A stretch of 44,621 nt of DNA from an uncultured delta proteobacterium (GTDB taxonomy: Bacteria > Desulfobacterota > Desulfovibrionia > Desulfovibrionales > Desulfovibrionaceae): positions 1 through 44,621 of the forward strand of contig CAIMRY010000025.1 in NCBI GenBank assembly GCA_903843965.1. The letters are read 5' to 3'. Below, piece after piece: positions 6,932 to 15,759 of the stretch. The translations under genes and the position numbers were made by a program. Position 1 is the stretch's first letter, and each line of letters opens with the position of its first letter. The notes beneath the pieces were generated by a model. It was not told the DNA's origin, did not search any database, and saw only the letters and a program-made list of their open reading frames with translations.

Positions 6932-8826
6932 CATTTGCGCTTGAACAGGCGCTCCAGGTCCCCCGCACCAAAGGCCACGGCCACGGGCCTGCCGTGCGGG
7001 CAGAAGTCGCGCTCCGGGGTTGCGAGCCAGACCTCCAGCAGGCTTAGGGCCTCGTCCGGGGCCAGGGGCTGCCCAGCCTTGATGGCCGACTTGCAGGACA
7101 GAAGCGTCCACAGCCCGGCCAGCCCGCCGGTGCGGTCGGCCAGGGCAGCGCGCAGGAATTCCGCAGCCTTGCCTGCGGGCAGGCTGGGCGGCACCCCGCG
7201 CACCAGCAGCCGGTCCGTGCCGGAGAGCGCAAGCTGGAAGCCGCAGGACCGGAGCTCGGCCCAGAGTTCGCTTGCGCGGGCGGCCTCGGCAGGGTGCAGG
7301 GGCAGCTCCAGGGGCAGGGCCAGGGGCTGGGAGTTCCCGCTGGTGCGCGCCCGGCGCATGTTCTCAAGGATCACCCGCTCGTGCGCGGCGTGCTGGTCCA
7401 CCAGCACAAGGGTGTTCTCCCCATGCTGCGGGCCCTGGCGCAGCACCAGGTACGTGTCCGCGATCTGGCCCAGATACTCCAGCCCGTCGCGCGAGAGGGG
7501 CCGGGGCTCCGGCCCTGGCGCCACGCGGGAGGCCTCCGGCGCCGAGGCCCAGTCCGACTCCGACACCGCCGCCGACGACCCCTCAGTCAGCCGCGCAAGG
7601 GGTCCTTCGGGCGGGGCCAGGGGCAGGGGCACGTCGCGGGCGCTCTCCGGATTCTCGAAGGAGCGCCAGGCGCGCAGCAGGACCGGCTTGTCGCCAAGGG
7701 ACGCATGGTGGGGCGGCGGGGTCCAGGCCAACCCCGAAAAGGCCGCGCCTGCCGGACCGGCGGCATTGCCGAAAGAGCTGCCGCCAGCGTCGTCGGAATG
7801 CGTGTTGTAGCCCGCAGCCTGCTCGGCCAAGGCCTCGCCCCCGGCTGCCGGGGCCAGGGCCAAGCGCACCAGGGCGAAGACCGCGCCCTCGTCGCGGAAG
7901 CGCACCTCCAGCTTGGCCGGGTGCACGTTCACGTCCACCTCTTCCGGCGGCAGGGTAAGAAACAGCAGCACCTGGGGGTGCTCGCCGGAAAGAATGCGGC
8001 CCTTGTAGGCGTCGCGCGCGGCGCGGGCCAGCAGGCGGTCCTGCACGGGGCGGCCGTTGACGTAGAAGAGCATGCGGTCGGCGCGGTTCTGGGCGTGGGA
8101 GGGCCGCCCGGCCAGGCCCCGGGCGGACAGGGGTCCGTGCTCGCGCTCAAAGGCCACCAGCCCCTCCAGCACGGCCGGGGGCCAGAACTGGGCCAGCCGC
8201 GCGGCAAGGGTCTGCCCGGCGGGCAGGCGGAAGACCTCGCGCCCGCCGAGGTTCAGGGAAAAGGCCACGTCGGGCCGGGCCAGGGCCATGCGCGTCAGGG
8301 CCTCCTGGCAGCGCTTGGCCTCTGTGGCCTCGGTGCGCAGAAATTTGAGCCGGGCCGGGGTGCCGGCGAAGAGCCTGCGCATCTCCACCCGGGTGCCGCC
8401 GGCCAGGGCCGCCGGTCCTGCGGACACGACAGCGCCGCAGTCCACCTCGATGCGCGCGGCCTCGGCCTCCTCTTGCACGCGGGAGGTCAGGGTCAACTGC
8501 GAGACCGATGCGATGCTCGGCAGGGCCTCGCCCCGGAAGCCGAAGCTGGTGACGGAGAAGAGTTCGGCCACGCTTGAAAGCTTGCTCGTGGCGTGGCGGG
8601 TCACGGCCAGGGCCAGCTCGCCCGGGGGAATGCCCGCGCCGTCGTCCTGCACCACCAGGCGCGCCACGCCGCCGCCCTCCAGGCTCACGTCGATGCGCGC
8701 GGCGCCCGCGTCCAGGCTGTTTTCCACCAGCTCCTTGAGCACGCTGGCCGGGCGCTCCACCACCTCGCCAGCGGCGATCTGGTTGCGCAGAATCTCTGGC
8801 AAAAGGGTGATGGACCGGCGCGTCAT
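6931..8826 (-). CDS. mutL: DNA mismatch repair endonuclease MutL
   Basis: 631 residues. The N-terminal GHKL ATPase has IAAGEVVERPASVLKELVEN (catalytic Glu and Asn, residues about 16-38), DDGAGI and TFGFRGEALPSI-like FGFRGEALPS. The middle S5 domain and a Pro/Ala-rich linker follow. The C-terminal dimerisation domain has DQHAAHERV, CKSAIKAG and FCPHGRPV, the metal-binding set that marks nicking-type MutL, so this protein is probably an active endonuclease, unlike E. coli MutL. Start at MTRRSITLLPEIL (8826) fits the family; an in-frame ATG at 8838 is possible. It begins 16 bp after the lptD stop, implying one transcript hldD-lptD-mutL. Confidence 0.95.
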   Translation of the reverse strand: MTRRSITLLPEILRNQIAAGEVVERPASVLKELVENSLDAGAARIDVSLEGGGVARLVVQDDGAGIPPGELALAVTRHATSKLSSVAELFSVTSFGFRGEALPSIASVSQLTLTSRVQEEAEAARIEVDCGAVVSAGPAALAGGTRVEMRRLFAGTPARLKFLRTEATEAKRCQEALTRMALARPDVAFSLNLGGREVFRLPAGQTLAARLAQFWPPAVLEGLVAFEREHGPLSARGLAGRPSHAQNRADRMLFYVNGRPVQDRLLARAARDAYKGRILSGEHPQVLLFLTLPPEEVDVNVHPAKLEVRFRDEGAVFALVRLALAPAAGGEALAEQAAGYNTHSDDAGGSSFGNAAGPAGAAFSGLAWTPPPHHASLGDKPVLLRAWRSFENPESARDVPLPLAPPEGPLARLTEGSSAAVSESDWASAPEASRVAPGPEPRPLSRDGLEYLGQIADTYLVLRQGPQHGENTLVLVDQHAAHERVILENMRRARTSGNSQPLALPLELPLHPAEAARASELWAELRSCGFQLALSGTDRLLVRGVPPSLPAGKAAEFLRAALADRTGGLAGLWTLLSCKSAIKAGQPLAPDEALSLLEVWLATPERDFCPHGRPVAVAFGAGDLERLFKRK

Positions 8827-8842
8827 GCCGTGGAGCATGCCC

Positions 8843-11491
8843 CTAGGGCTTGCCGAAATCAAGCAGGTTGAAGCGCAGCTCCAGGCTCTGGTCGCTGGGC
8901 TTGCGGCTGAAGACGAGCTGCACGTTGTAGCACTGCTCGGTCCAGGTGAGCCCGGCGGTCTTTTCCAGGTCCGCGTTCCCGGCGATGTCCAGGCGGTAGT
9001 CGGAGCTGAACTTGAGCTTGGGGGTGATGTCCATGTCGAGCCCCAGGCGCAGGGCCTGGACATCCTTGTTGCGCTGGCGCTTGTACTCGTCCAGGGGGTG
9101 CAGGTAGTCGTACCCGAAGCGCACCTCGCCCATCTTCTCCTTGTGCAGGGTGAGCATGTGCTCGTGCTCGGTGGAGCGGTTCAGGTAGGGCGAATAGAAG
9201 GTCTTGGAGGTCAGGGTGACGTATTTCTGCGGGTTCACCGAAGCCTCGACCATGATGTCCGAGAAGGGCCTGCGGGCGTATGTTCCCAGCAGATCCGTGC
9301 GCGCGGCCTCGTCGCGGTCAAAGGACTGCTCCACGCGCAGGCGGAAGAAGTCCAGGTAGTCTGTGGCGGCCACCGGAATAGTGGCGTTGCCCTTGGGCGC
9401 CGCCACCACGCTGGTCAGCTTGCGGTCCAGCACGTTGGTCAGCGAATAGGTGATGACGTTCTTGCGCTGAATGCGGTCCAGGGAGTCGAAGGCCGGCAGG
9501 CGGTTCTGGGACTGGGGCGCGGGGATGTACGAGAACTCCAGCCGTGGGGCCACGCTGTGGCGCATGGCGGTCCACTCGCTCTGGCCCACGTTCTCGGTCT
9601 TGGCCTCCAGAGGGGCGTTCAGGGCGAACACCCGGCTCATCTCGGTAAAGGCCGTGAACCCAAGCTCCAGGAAGGTCCTGGCCGGCGCCTTGTTGGTGGT
9701 GGTGGTGGACGGCTCGTTGGTGTACCCGCCCACGCCGTAGGACGTGGAGCGCAGGCCGGTGCTGGGGATCACCGTCACCGGCCCCACGGCCAGGGGCAGG
9801 CTCAGGCTGGGGTGCAGGTCGGTGCGGAAGCCGCGAGTGCCATACTGGCGCCAGAAGTAGTCGAAACCGCCCGACCCCTCCCACTCAAGCGGCGTGCCCG
9901 GAATGGAGTCCTTGAAGGCGTAGATGTGGGCCTCGGGCAGGGTCTGGGTGGTGGGATTGGCGGTGGCCGGATTGTTGCCGTTCAGGTAGGCCAGGTTCTG
10001 GGTCCAGGCCATCTTGCCCACCACGCCGAAGCGGTCCCAGCTGCGCGAGAGGTAGGCCGTGCTGGTGCGGGTGAGGGAATCGGCCACGTCGATGTCACGC
10101 CCGAATTCCTTGAGAAAAATCTTGCGGCTGGAGTCATACCCGGAGGAGCTGCCGCCAAATTCGCGCAGGTAGTTCTGGTCGCTGACCATGTCCAGGTCCA
10201 GCTTGACCTGCCAGGCCGGGTCCTTGATGAACCCGTTGAACTTGCTGCGCACCCACCAGCGGTTGGAGTTCGGGCGCGTCAGGCCGTCGGTCTGGAGGTA
10301 GAGGTCCTCCTGGGACATGCTTGAGGCCGTCTTGCGGTCGTTCAGGTAGTCCACGCGCCAGTCGCCCTTGGTGTCCGGATTCTCTGCGTGGCGGTACTCC
10401 AGGCCCTGCATCAGGCCCCGGCGGCTCATGGCGTTCTCGAAGAAGGTCAGGTCGCGCTCGTCGTCGAGCACCCAGTAGTAGGCCTGGTTGACCGCAAAAC
10501 CGCGCTTGGAGCTCTGGGAGATCTCCGGCACCAGCAGGCCGCTCTGCCGCCTGGCCCCGCCCGGCAGCGACATGAACGGCAGATAGGCCACCGGGGTGTC
10601 CTTCACGTTGAAGCGCGAATGCCAAAGCTTGGTGCGGCCGTCGATGCTGATGTCGCCCTCGTCGGCCGTGACGGCCCAGGCCGGGCTGTCGCCGTCGCAG
10701 CCCGTGACCTTGGCGTTCTGGAAGCGGTAGCTCGACGCGCCGTACTTGCGGATGGTCTCGCTCTGGAAATAGATGTGCGACTTGCCCACAAAGACCTTGC
10801 CGCGCTTGAGCCAGCCGAGCCTGTTGCCCAGGTCGAACTCGGCCTCCTCGGCCTCCAGGATGTCGCCCTCCCAGGCCACGCGCACGTTGCCCCGGAGCAC
10901 CACCCAGCGGCTGGCCTGGTAGTAGCGCATGAAGTCGGCCTTGAGGACATTCAGCCCCTTGACCAGGGTCGCATTGCCCATGGCCTGCACGTATTCGCTG
11001 TCGTGCTGGCCCTCGATGCGGTCTGCGGTGAGCTTCCACTGATCAGGGCCGAGGTCGGTCTGCGCGGAAAAGGTCGGCGGCGGCGGCGGCAGCATCGAAT
11101 CCAACGCGCCCGTGAGCCCGACCGGCGGGCTCACGCCCATGCGCAGCTCCGGGCCGCTCACGGTCATGCCCGGCGCCTGGGAGCCCTGGACGCCGTCGCG
11201 GCCCAGGAGCAGGTTTTCGGCAAAGACCGGGGGCTGCGTGAGCGAGGGCGTCGGAATGTCGACGCTGGGGGTGATGTTTGGCGGTGGCGGAACATGCGGC
11301 GCCTGGGCCACGTCGCTGCGGATCTGGCGGACGGTTTGGGTCGACGCGGAAGCGGGAGCAGGCGGAGGAGTCACGGGCAGGCGGACCTCCGGCCCGTCGG
11401 CAGAGGTGCCGATGACCGCAAGGGTAGGCCCCGCCAGCAGGCAGTGGAGCAGCCCAAAGGCCACGATGAGCATGTGCCGCTTACGCTTCAA
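8843..11491 (-). CDS. lptD: LPS-assembly outer-membrane protein LptD
   Basis: 882 residues. It inserts lipopolysaccharide into the outer leaflet together with LptE. The start is a TTG at 11491, favoured because it gives a basic n-region (MKRKRHM) ahead of a signal peptide ending GPTLA; the internal ATG at 11473 would lose the charges. After a Pro-rich segment (about 30-130) comes the OstA/LptA-like periplasmic domain (LTADRIEGQH, LRGNVRVAWEGDILEAEEA), then the beta-barrel (LPFMSLPGGARRQSGLLVPE) to a C-terminus rich in alternating aromatic strands. Apart from the signal peptide I see two cysteines, in VTGCDGD and TEQCYNV, compatible with one interdomain disulfide rather than the two of E. coli. 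Confidence 0.93.
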   Translation of the reverse strand: MKRKRHMLIVAFGLLHCLLAGPTLAVIGTSADGPEVRLPVTPPPAPASASTQTVRQIRSDVAQAPHVPPPPNITPSVDIPTPSLTQPPVFAENLLLGRDGVQGSQAPGMTVSGPELRMGVSPPVGLTGALDSMLPPPPPTFSAQTDLGPDQWKLTADRIEGQHDSEYVQAMGNATLVKGLNVLKADFMRYYQASRWVVLRGNVRVAWEGDILEAEEAEFDLGNRLGWLKRGKVFVGKSHIYFQSETIRKYGASSYRFQNAKVTGCDGDSPAWAVTADEGDISIDGRTKLWHSRFNVKDTPVAYLPFMSLPGGARRQSGLLVPEISQSSKRGFAVNQAYYWVLDDERDLTFFENAMSRRGLMQGLEYRHAENPDTKGDWRVDYLNDRKTASSMSQEDLYLQTDGLTRPNSNRWWVRSKFNGFIKDPAWQVKLDLDMVSDQNYLREFGGSSSGYDSSRKIFLKEFGRDIDVADSLTRTSTAYLSRSWDRFGVVGKMAWTQNLAYLNGNNPATANPTTQTLPEAHIYAFKDSIPGTPLEWEGSGGFDYFWRQYGTRGFRTDLHPSLSLPLAVGPVTVIPSTGLRSTSYGVGGYTNEPSTTTTNKAPARTFLELGFTAFTEMSRVFALNAPLEAKTENVGQSEWTAMRHSVAPRLEFSYIPAPQSQNRLPAFDSLDRIQRKNVITYSLTNVLDRKLTSVVAAPKGNATIPVAATDYLDFFRLRVEQSFDRDEAARTDLLGTYARRPFSDIMVEASVNPQKYVTLTSKTFYSPYLNRSTEHEHMLTLHKEKMGEVRFGYDYLHPLDEYKRQRNKDVQALRLGLDMDITPKLKFSSDYRLDIAGNADLEKTAGLTWTEQCYNVQLVFSRKPSDQSLELRFNLLDFGKP

Positions 11492-11512
11492 CCTGTTGTC
11501 GTCCTTGTTTTT

Positions 11513-12499
11513 TTACCCGTTCCTGGAATCCAGGTAGGGGTCGTCCTTGTCCAGATAGCCGGTCACGTAGTCCCTGGCCGCGTCCTCCAGGCTGGTCAGC
11601 CCCGCCGTGTATCCGGCGGCGCGCAGTTTGCCCATCTCGGCCTGGGTCTGGTACTGGTACTTGTCACGGATGGCCTCGGGCATCTCGATGTAGCTGATAT
11701 CCGCCGGTCGCCCCATGGCCGCAAACACCGCCCGCGCCAAGTCATTCCACGTACGAGCAATTCCAGTGCCAACGTTGAATATTCCGTTCACCTGGGGGTT
11801 GTCCAGCAGCCACCAGAGGATGTCCACGCAGTCCTTGATGTAGACGAAGTCGCGCATCTGCCCGCCGTCCGGGTACTCTTGCCGGTAGGACTTGAACAGA
11901 CGCATGCCGCCGGTTGAGCCGATCTGCTTGTGGGCCTTGCAGATCACGCTCATCATGTCGCCCTTGTGGTACTCGTTGGGACCGAAGACGTTGAAGAACT
12001 TCAGGCAGGCGATGCGGTCCAGGATGCCGGCCCGCGCGGCCCAGAGGTCAAAAAGGTGCTTGGAGTAGCCGTACATGTTCAGCGGCTGCAAGCCGTCCAG
12101 GCGCTCGTGCGCGTCGGAGAAGCCCTTTTCGCCGCCGCCGTAGGTGGCCGCGCTGGAGGCGTTGAGGAAGCGCACAGAGTTTTTCAGCGCGAAGCGGCAG
12201 AGCACCTGGGTGTAGCGCAGGTTGTTCTCCATCAGGTAGTCGGCGTCAAGCTCGGTGGTGCTGGAGCAGGCGCCCATGTGGATGAGGGCCTTTGTGCCGA
12301 AGGGGTCGTCGCCCTCGGCCATGAACTTGAGGAACTGGTCCTTGTGCAGATAATCGGAGAACCTGAGGTTCACCAGGTTTTTCCACTTGTCCGTGGAGGC
12401 CAGGTTGTCCACCACCAGGATGTCGTCGACGCCCATCTGGTTGAGCTTCCAGATCATGGCGCTGCCGATGAAGCCTGCGCCGCCGGTGACTATGTACAT
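11513..12499 (-). CDS. hldD: ADP-L-glycero-D-manno-heptose 6-epimerase
   Basis: 328 residues, an extended short-chain dehydrogenase that converts ADP-D-glycero- to ADP-L-glycero-manno-heptose for the LPS inner core, using bound NADP. MYIVTGGAGFIGSAMIWKLN is the nucleotide-binding Rossmann loop; HMGACSSTTELDADYLMENN is characteristic of HldD; the catalytic pair is in YGYSKHLFD (YxxxK), and FNVFGPNEYHKGDM completes the signature. Start at 12499 with AAAGGGAGA upstream; the upstream extension is spurious. Neighbouring lptD 21 bp downstream gives an LPS theme to the operon. A plausible promoter lies at 12573-12601. Confidence 0.95.
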   Translation of the reverse strand: MYIVTGGAGFIGSAMIWKLNQMGVDDILVVDNLASTDKWKNLVNLRFSDYLHKDQFLKFMAEGDDPFGTKALIHMGACSSTTELDADYLMENNLRYTQVLCRFALKNSVRFLNASSAATYGGGEKGFSDAHERLDGLQPLNMYGYSKHLFDLWAARAGILDRIACLKFFNVFGPNEYHKGDMMSVICKAHKQIGSTGGMRLFKSYRQEYPDGGQMRDFVYIKDCVDILWWLLDNPQVNGIFNVGTGIARTWNDLARAVFAAMGRPADISYIEMPEAIRDKYQYQTQAEMGKLRAAGYTAGLTSLEDAARDYVTGYLDKDDPYLDSRNG

Positions 12500-12572
12500 G
12501 CTTGCGTCTCCCTTTCGCAGTGTGTGCTCCGCAGGCCTGCCAGACAGAGCGAACCGTGCGTGCGAACTGTCA

Positions 12573-12601
12573 ACTTTACTCGTAGCGGCCCTGGTTGGCA
12601 A
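12573..12601 (-). promoter_or_regulatory. Candidate sigma-70 promoter for hldD-lptD-mutL
   Basis: On the minus strand TTGCCA (12596-12601) and TAAAGT (12573-12578) are separated by exactly 17 bp, five of six and four of six matches to consensus. The predicted start near 12566 leaves a leader of about 67 bases to hldD. A perfect TTGACA (minus, 12568-12573) overlaps the -10 but has no good partner. Confidence 0.45.
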
Positions 12602-12648
12602 CTGGCCTGGACAGGGCTTTTATGGTCGTTCTTTTCCATAGCTTTTTA

Positions 12649-12677
12649 TTGCCATATGTACGGTTCTTTCCTATAGT
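12649..12677 (+). promoter_or_regulatory. Sigma-70 promoter for the VWA-OmpA gene
   Basis: TTGCCA (12649-12654), a 17-bp spacer, and TATAGT (12672-12677): five of six matches in each hexamer, in an AT-rich patch. The predicted start near 12684 gives a leader of about 65 bases, with AAGGAG before the ATG at 12749. It lies back-to-back with the hldD promoter. Confidence 0.6.
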
Positions 12678-12748
12678 GACTTGCGGTCGCATACCCTCCC
12701 CCACGCGGCCAGCCTCGTATAACACTGAAATTACAAGGAGTTCCGTCA

Positions 12749-13789
12749 ATGAGCATGCGCAAACGCCTTCTCTCCATCGCCGTGCTGGCCGCCATGGCTG
12801 TCCTGATGCTTGCTGTCCAGGCTCCGGCAGAAACCCTGAAGCCCAAGGTCGACAACTTCATTCTTTTCGTCGACTACTCCGGCTCCATGGCCATGACCAG
12901 CGAAGCCTTCAAGGGCGTCAAGATCAAGCTGGCCAAGGAACTCGCCACCAAGATGACCGCCGACATCCCTGAACTGGGCTACACAAGCGGCGTGAACACC
13001 TTCGCCCCCTTCGGCACCCAGCTGGCCCCCGCCACCTTCAGCAAATCCGCTGTGACCGGCGCCCTGGGCAAGATCGACACCAACTACGACATCTACGGCC
13101 GCAACACCCCCATGGGCATGGGTCTGAACGACCTTGACGCCACCCTGTCCAAGCTGAGCGGCAAAACCGCCCTGATCATCTTCACCGACGGCGATTCCAA
13201 CTACGGCACCGACCCCGTGGCCGAGGCCAAGGCCCTGTACGCCAAGTACCCGAACCGCCTGTGCATCCACATCGTCAGCTACGCCGACAACGCCCGCGGC
13301 AAGATGGTCGTCGACGAGATCCGCGCGCTGAGCCGCTGCACCGTGGTTGGCGATCCCATGGCCCTGGCCAACCCCGCCGCCCTGAAGCAGTATGTGCGCG
13401 ACGTGTTCTACGATGTCGAAGCCGACGCCCCGCGCTCCCTGGCCCCGGCCTGCGAAACCATCACCCTGGGCAACCTGAACTTCGCCACCGCCAAGTACGC
13501 CATCACCCCGGAAATGGAGCCTGCCCTGAACCAGGCTCTGACCGTGCTGAAGGATTCCTCCTGCAGCCAGTTCATCATCGAAGGCCACACCGACAGCGTC
13601 GGCGGCGAGGCTTACAACCAGAAGCTCTCCGAAAACCGCGCCAACTCCGTGGTCAAGTGGCTCACCGCCAGGGGCCTTGACAGCTCCAAGCTGGTGTCCA
13701 AGGGCATGGGCAAGCTCGCCCCCAAGTTTGACAACAAGACCGAGGAAGGCCGCCGCCTGAACCGTCGCGTCGAAATCCGCAGCAACTAG
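12749..13789 (+). CDS. Secreted von Willebrand factor A - OmpA fusion protein
   Basis: 346 residues with a signal peptide (MSMRKRLLSIAVLAA... APAE, about 27). A VWA domain fills residues about 36-215: the MIDAS motif is DYSGS (Asp42, Ser44, Ser46), and ALIIFTDGDSN supplies the distal metal ligand region. The C-terminal third is an OmpA/Pal peptidoglycan-binding domain (IIEGHTDSVGG, NQKLSENRANSVVKWL, RRLNRRVEI). It should sit in the periplasm tethered non-covalently to peptidoglycan and hold a protein ligand through the VWA face; the partner is unknown. Strong promoter, AAGGAG site and codon use biased to C-ending codons suggest high expression. Confidence 0.88.
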   Translation: MSMRKRLLSIAVLAAMAVLMLAVQAPAETLKPKVDNFILFVDYSGSMAMTSEAFKGVKIKLAKELATKMTADIPELGYTSGVNTFAPFGTQLAPATFSKSAVTGALGKIDTNYDIYGRNTPMGMGLNDLDATLSKLSGKTALIIFTDGDSNYGTDPVAEAKALYAKYPNRLCIHIVSYADNARGKMVVDEIRALSRCTVVGDPMALANPAALKQYVRDVFYDVEADAPRSLAPACETITLGNLNFATAKYAITPEMEPALNQALTVLKDSSCSQFIIEGHTDSVGGEAYNQKLSENRANSVVKWLTARGLDSSKLVSKGMGKLAPKFDNKTEEGRRLNRRVEIRSN

Positions 13790-13806
13790 CCTCAAAACCG
13801 TCCGCA

Positions 13807-13834
13807 GGCTGCGGGGCTTTCGGGTCCCGCAGCC
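13807..13834 (+). terminator. Hairpin after the VWA-OmpA gene
   Basis: GGCTGCGGG pairs perfectly with CCCGCAGCC around a 10-base loop, 18 bp after the stop. No U-tract follows, so it may attenuate or protect the 3' end rather than end transcription before the next gene at 13860. Confidence 0.45.
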
Positions 13835-13859
13835 CGCCGGGCGCCTGCCGGAGCTCACG

Positions 13860-14396
13860 ATGCCCCGCACAGCCTTCCCGCCTGCCGCCGCCGTCTTCCT
13901 GGCCTTCTTCCTGGCTTTCTTCCTGTTCCCCATGCCGACCCAGGCCGAGGAGCCGCTCGCCCCCCCCCAGGACTCCAGCCCGGACCAGGCCGCCCAGCAG
14001 GATCAGCAAGGCCAGCAGCCCCGGGCCAACCTGCCCCTGCACATGGACCTGGACCTGGCCCGCGAGCACCAGCGCTTCACCGAGTTCGCCATCGAGCAGA
14101 TGCGGCGCATGAACGAAACCATGCTCGGCGGAATAAACAGCATGCAAGTGGAGAAGCTGGACAAGGGCCTGTACCGGGCCAGCTACAAGGCCATCGACGT
14201 GGACGGCATCATCTGCCAGGTGCGCCGGGCCGAAAGCGACCCAAACTATTTCGTGGGCAGCGTGCTCTACACCGAGCAGGTGCTGGAGAGCGTGGGCAAC
14301 ACCCCGGCGGCCTGCCGCAAGGGCGAGTTCACCCGCGTATCCGAGAAGCAGAGCCGCATCATCTACAGCTCCAAGTTTGGCGGCGGCTGGCAGTAG
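13860..14396 (+). CDS. Small secreted protein of unknown function
   Basis: 178 residues: a long hydrophobic signal peptide (about 1-29, ending PTQAEE), a Gln/Pro-rich low-complexity stretch to about residue 58, then a predicted alpha/beta part with MDLDLAREHQRFTEFAIEQM and a sheet-like C-terminus. Two cysteines (IICQV and PAACRK) could form a disulfide in the periplasm. I recognise no family. GGAG lies 6 bases before the ATG. It follows the VWA-OmpA gene by 70 bp, separated by a hairpin, so shared transcription with partial attenuation is possible. Confidence 0.7.
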   Translation: MPRTAFPPAAAVFLAFFLAFFLFPMPTQAEEPLAPPQDSSPDQAAQQDQQGQQPRANLPLHMDLDLAREHQRFTEFAIEQMRRMNETMLGGINSMQVEKLDKGLYRASYKAIDVDGIICQVRRAESDPNYFVGSVLYTEQVLESVGNTPAACRKGEFTRVSEKQSRIIYSSKFGGGWQ

Positions 14397-14763
14397 CCCC
14401 GCCCGTCCATGGCCCTTCCCTGCCGTTCGCGCGGCCCCCGCAGACCCCTGCGTGACGCCCTTCCTGGCGCAGTATTTTGGCGTATTTTTCGGGCGTAGTT
14501 TCAGGTGTTGACGCACCGCACACCCGCTTCCGGCGCAGTCAGACCCGGCCAGGCGCTTTGCTTGCGCGGTTCACGCGGCAGGCCTGGGCACCCCAAAAGG
14601 CTCCGCGTCTGGCCGCTTCAAGGCCTTCAGCTCCGACCGCGCCTTGCGCTCTCCGACCTTGCGCCCTCAAGCTTCCGCGCACGCCACGCGCGGCACGCCC
14701 CGGACAATGCGGGGGCGAAGCCCCACGCCTGAGCAGCCCGACGCCTGCGGCAACGGGATTGGT
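14397..14763. other. Gene-free spacer between convergent genes
   Basis: 367 bp between the secreted-protein gene (plus) and lgt (minus). Open frames across it lack a ribosome-binding site and have compositionally random translations. It holds an imperfect stem near 14450-14475 followed by TATTTTGG, which may end the plus-strand gene, and a GC-rich hairpin at 14709-14728 facing lgt. Otherwise I see nothing. Confidence 0.6.
14709..14728 (-). terminator. GC-rich hairpin downstream of lgt
   Basis: On the minus strand GCGTGGGGC-TTC-GCCCCCGC forms a tight stem with a triloop, 35 bp after the lgt stop. The stem is terminator-like but no run of T follows, so confidence is modest. Confidence 0.4.
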
Positions 14764-15567
14764 TCAGTGGATGGGCTGAAAGGATCCGGCTGCGGCAGAG
14801 CCCTTGCGCAGCAGCAGGTACAGCCCCAGGGCGATCATGGGCAGGCAGAGCACCTGGCCCATGCTCATCCAGCCCAGGGCCACAAAGCCCAACTGGGCGT
14901 CCGGCTGGCGGAAGAACTCCACAAAGAAGCGGAACGACCCGTACCCCAGCAGGAACAGCCCGCCCACGGCCCCGCGCGCCCTGGGTCTGGCCGAGTACAT
15001 CCAGACGATGACGAACAGGGCCAGGCCCTCCAGCGCGGCCTCATACAGCTGCGAGGGATGGCGCGGCAGCGGCCCGCCCGTGGGGAAGACCATGGCCCAG
15101 GGCGCGTCCGTGACGCGGCCCCAGAGCTCGCCGTTGATGAAATTGCCCAGGCGTCCGGCCAGCAGCCCCGGCGGCACCAGCGGGGTAAGGAAGTCGCCCA
15201 CCTCCAGCAGGGACTTGCCGATGCTCCGGCCATACAGCCAGGCCACCAGCGCCACGCCCGCCACGCCGCCATGAAAGCTCATGCCCCCGCGCCAAATGGA
15301 GAAGATCTGCACGGGGTTGGACATGTAGTAGGAGAGGTCGTAGAACAGCACGTAGCCGATGCGCCCGCCCAGCACCACGCCCGCCACGGCCCAGGTGATC
15401 AGGTCATCCACCTGGATGCCCGTCCAGCCGGAGCCGGGCCGGGCGGCGCGGCGGCGCGCCAAAAACCAGGCTGCGGAAAAGCCCACGGCGTACATGATGC
15501 CGTACCAGCGGGCCGCCAGCGGGCCGATCTGCAGGGCCACGGGGTCGATGACCGGATAGGTGAGCAT
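14764..15567 (-). CDS. lgt: Prolipoprotein diacylglyceryl transferase
   Basis: 267 residues, several membrane helices. Lgt transfers diacylglycerol from phosphatidylglycerol to the lipobox cysteine, the first step in lipoprotein maturation in the inner membrane. Visible signatures: [27 protein letters not shown] (the core Lgt motif with the essential Arg and Asn) and [17 protein letters not shown] lies ahead of the ATG at 15567. Clients in this window include Pal, the BMP protein and the lipoprotein at 16571. It is transcribed alone, divergent from the gene at 15760. Confidence 0.95.
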   Translation of the reverse strand: MLTYPVIDPVALQIGPLAARWYGIMYAVGFSAAWFLARRRAARPGSGWTGIQVDDLITWAVAGVVLGGRIGYVLFYDLSYYMSNPVQIFSIWRGGMSFHGGVAGVALVAWLYGRSIGKSLLEVGDFLTPLVPPGLLAGRLGNFINGELWGRVTDAPWAMVFPTGGPLPRHPSQLYEAALEGLALFVIVWMYSARPRARGAVGGLFLLGYGSFRFFVEFFRQPDAQLGFVALGWMSMGQVLCLPMIALGLYLLLRKGSAAAGSFQPIH

Positions 15568-15643
15568 GGGCGAAACTCCTCAAATGGACCGTATGCCGGA
15601 CCGTTTGCTGGGCCGGGCTCTGGGCCGGGTTGAACCGGCGGGT

Positions 15644-15672
15644 TTGTTTCCCGCAAAAAAATGCGCTAGGGT
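15644..15672 (+). promoter_or_regulatory. Weak sigma-70 promoter candidate for the gene at 15760
   Basis: TTGTTT (15644-15649), 17-bp spacer, TAGGGT (15667-15672); three of six matches in each box, in the only AT-richer patch of the divergent lgt spacer. Predicted leader about 80 bases. Confidence 0.25.
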
Positions 15673-15759
15673 CTTGTCAGGACAGCCGGGAGCCTCTGAC
15701 TTTTTGCGGCCCGCGTCAACCCCCAGAAGCCCGCTCTTGCATCACGAGGGAGAAGCACC

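Noticed and set aside
8072-10324. 750-codon plus-strand open frame opposite mutL and lptD
   Set aside because: Spans two real genes on the other strand; low-complexity translation; no ribosome-binding site.
14450-14482. Terminator for the secreted-protein gene
   Set aside because: The stem is interrupted by an asymmetric bulge and the T-run is broken; mentioned only as a possibility in the spacer entry.
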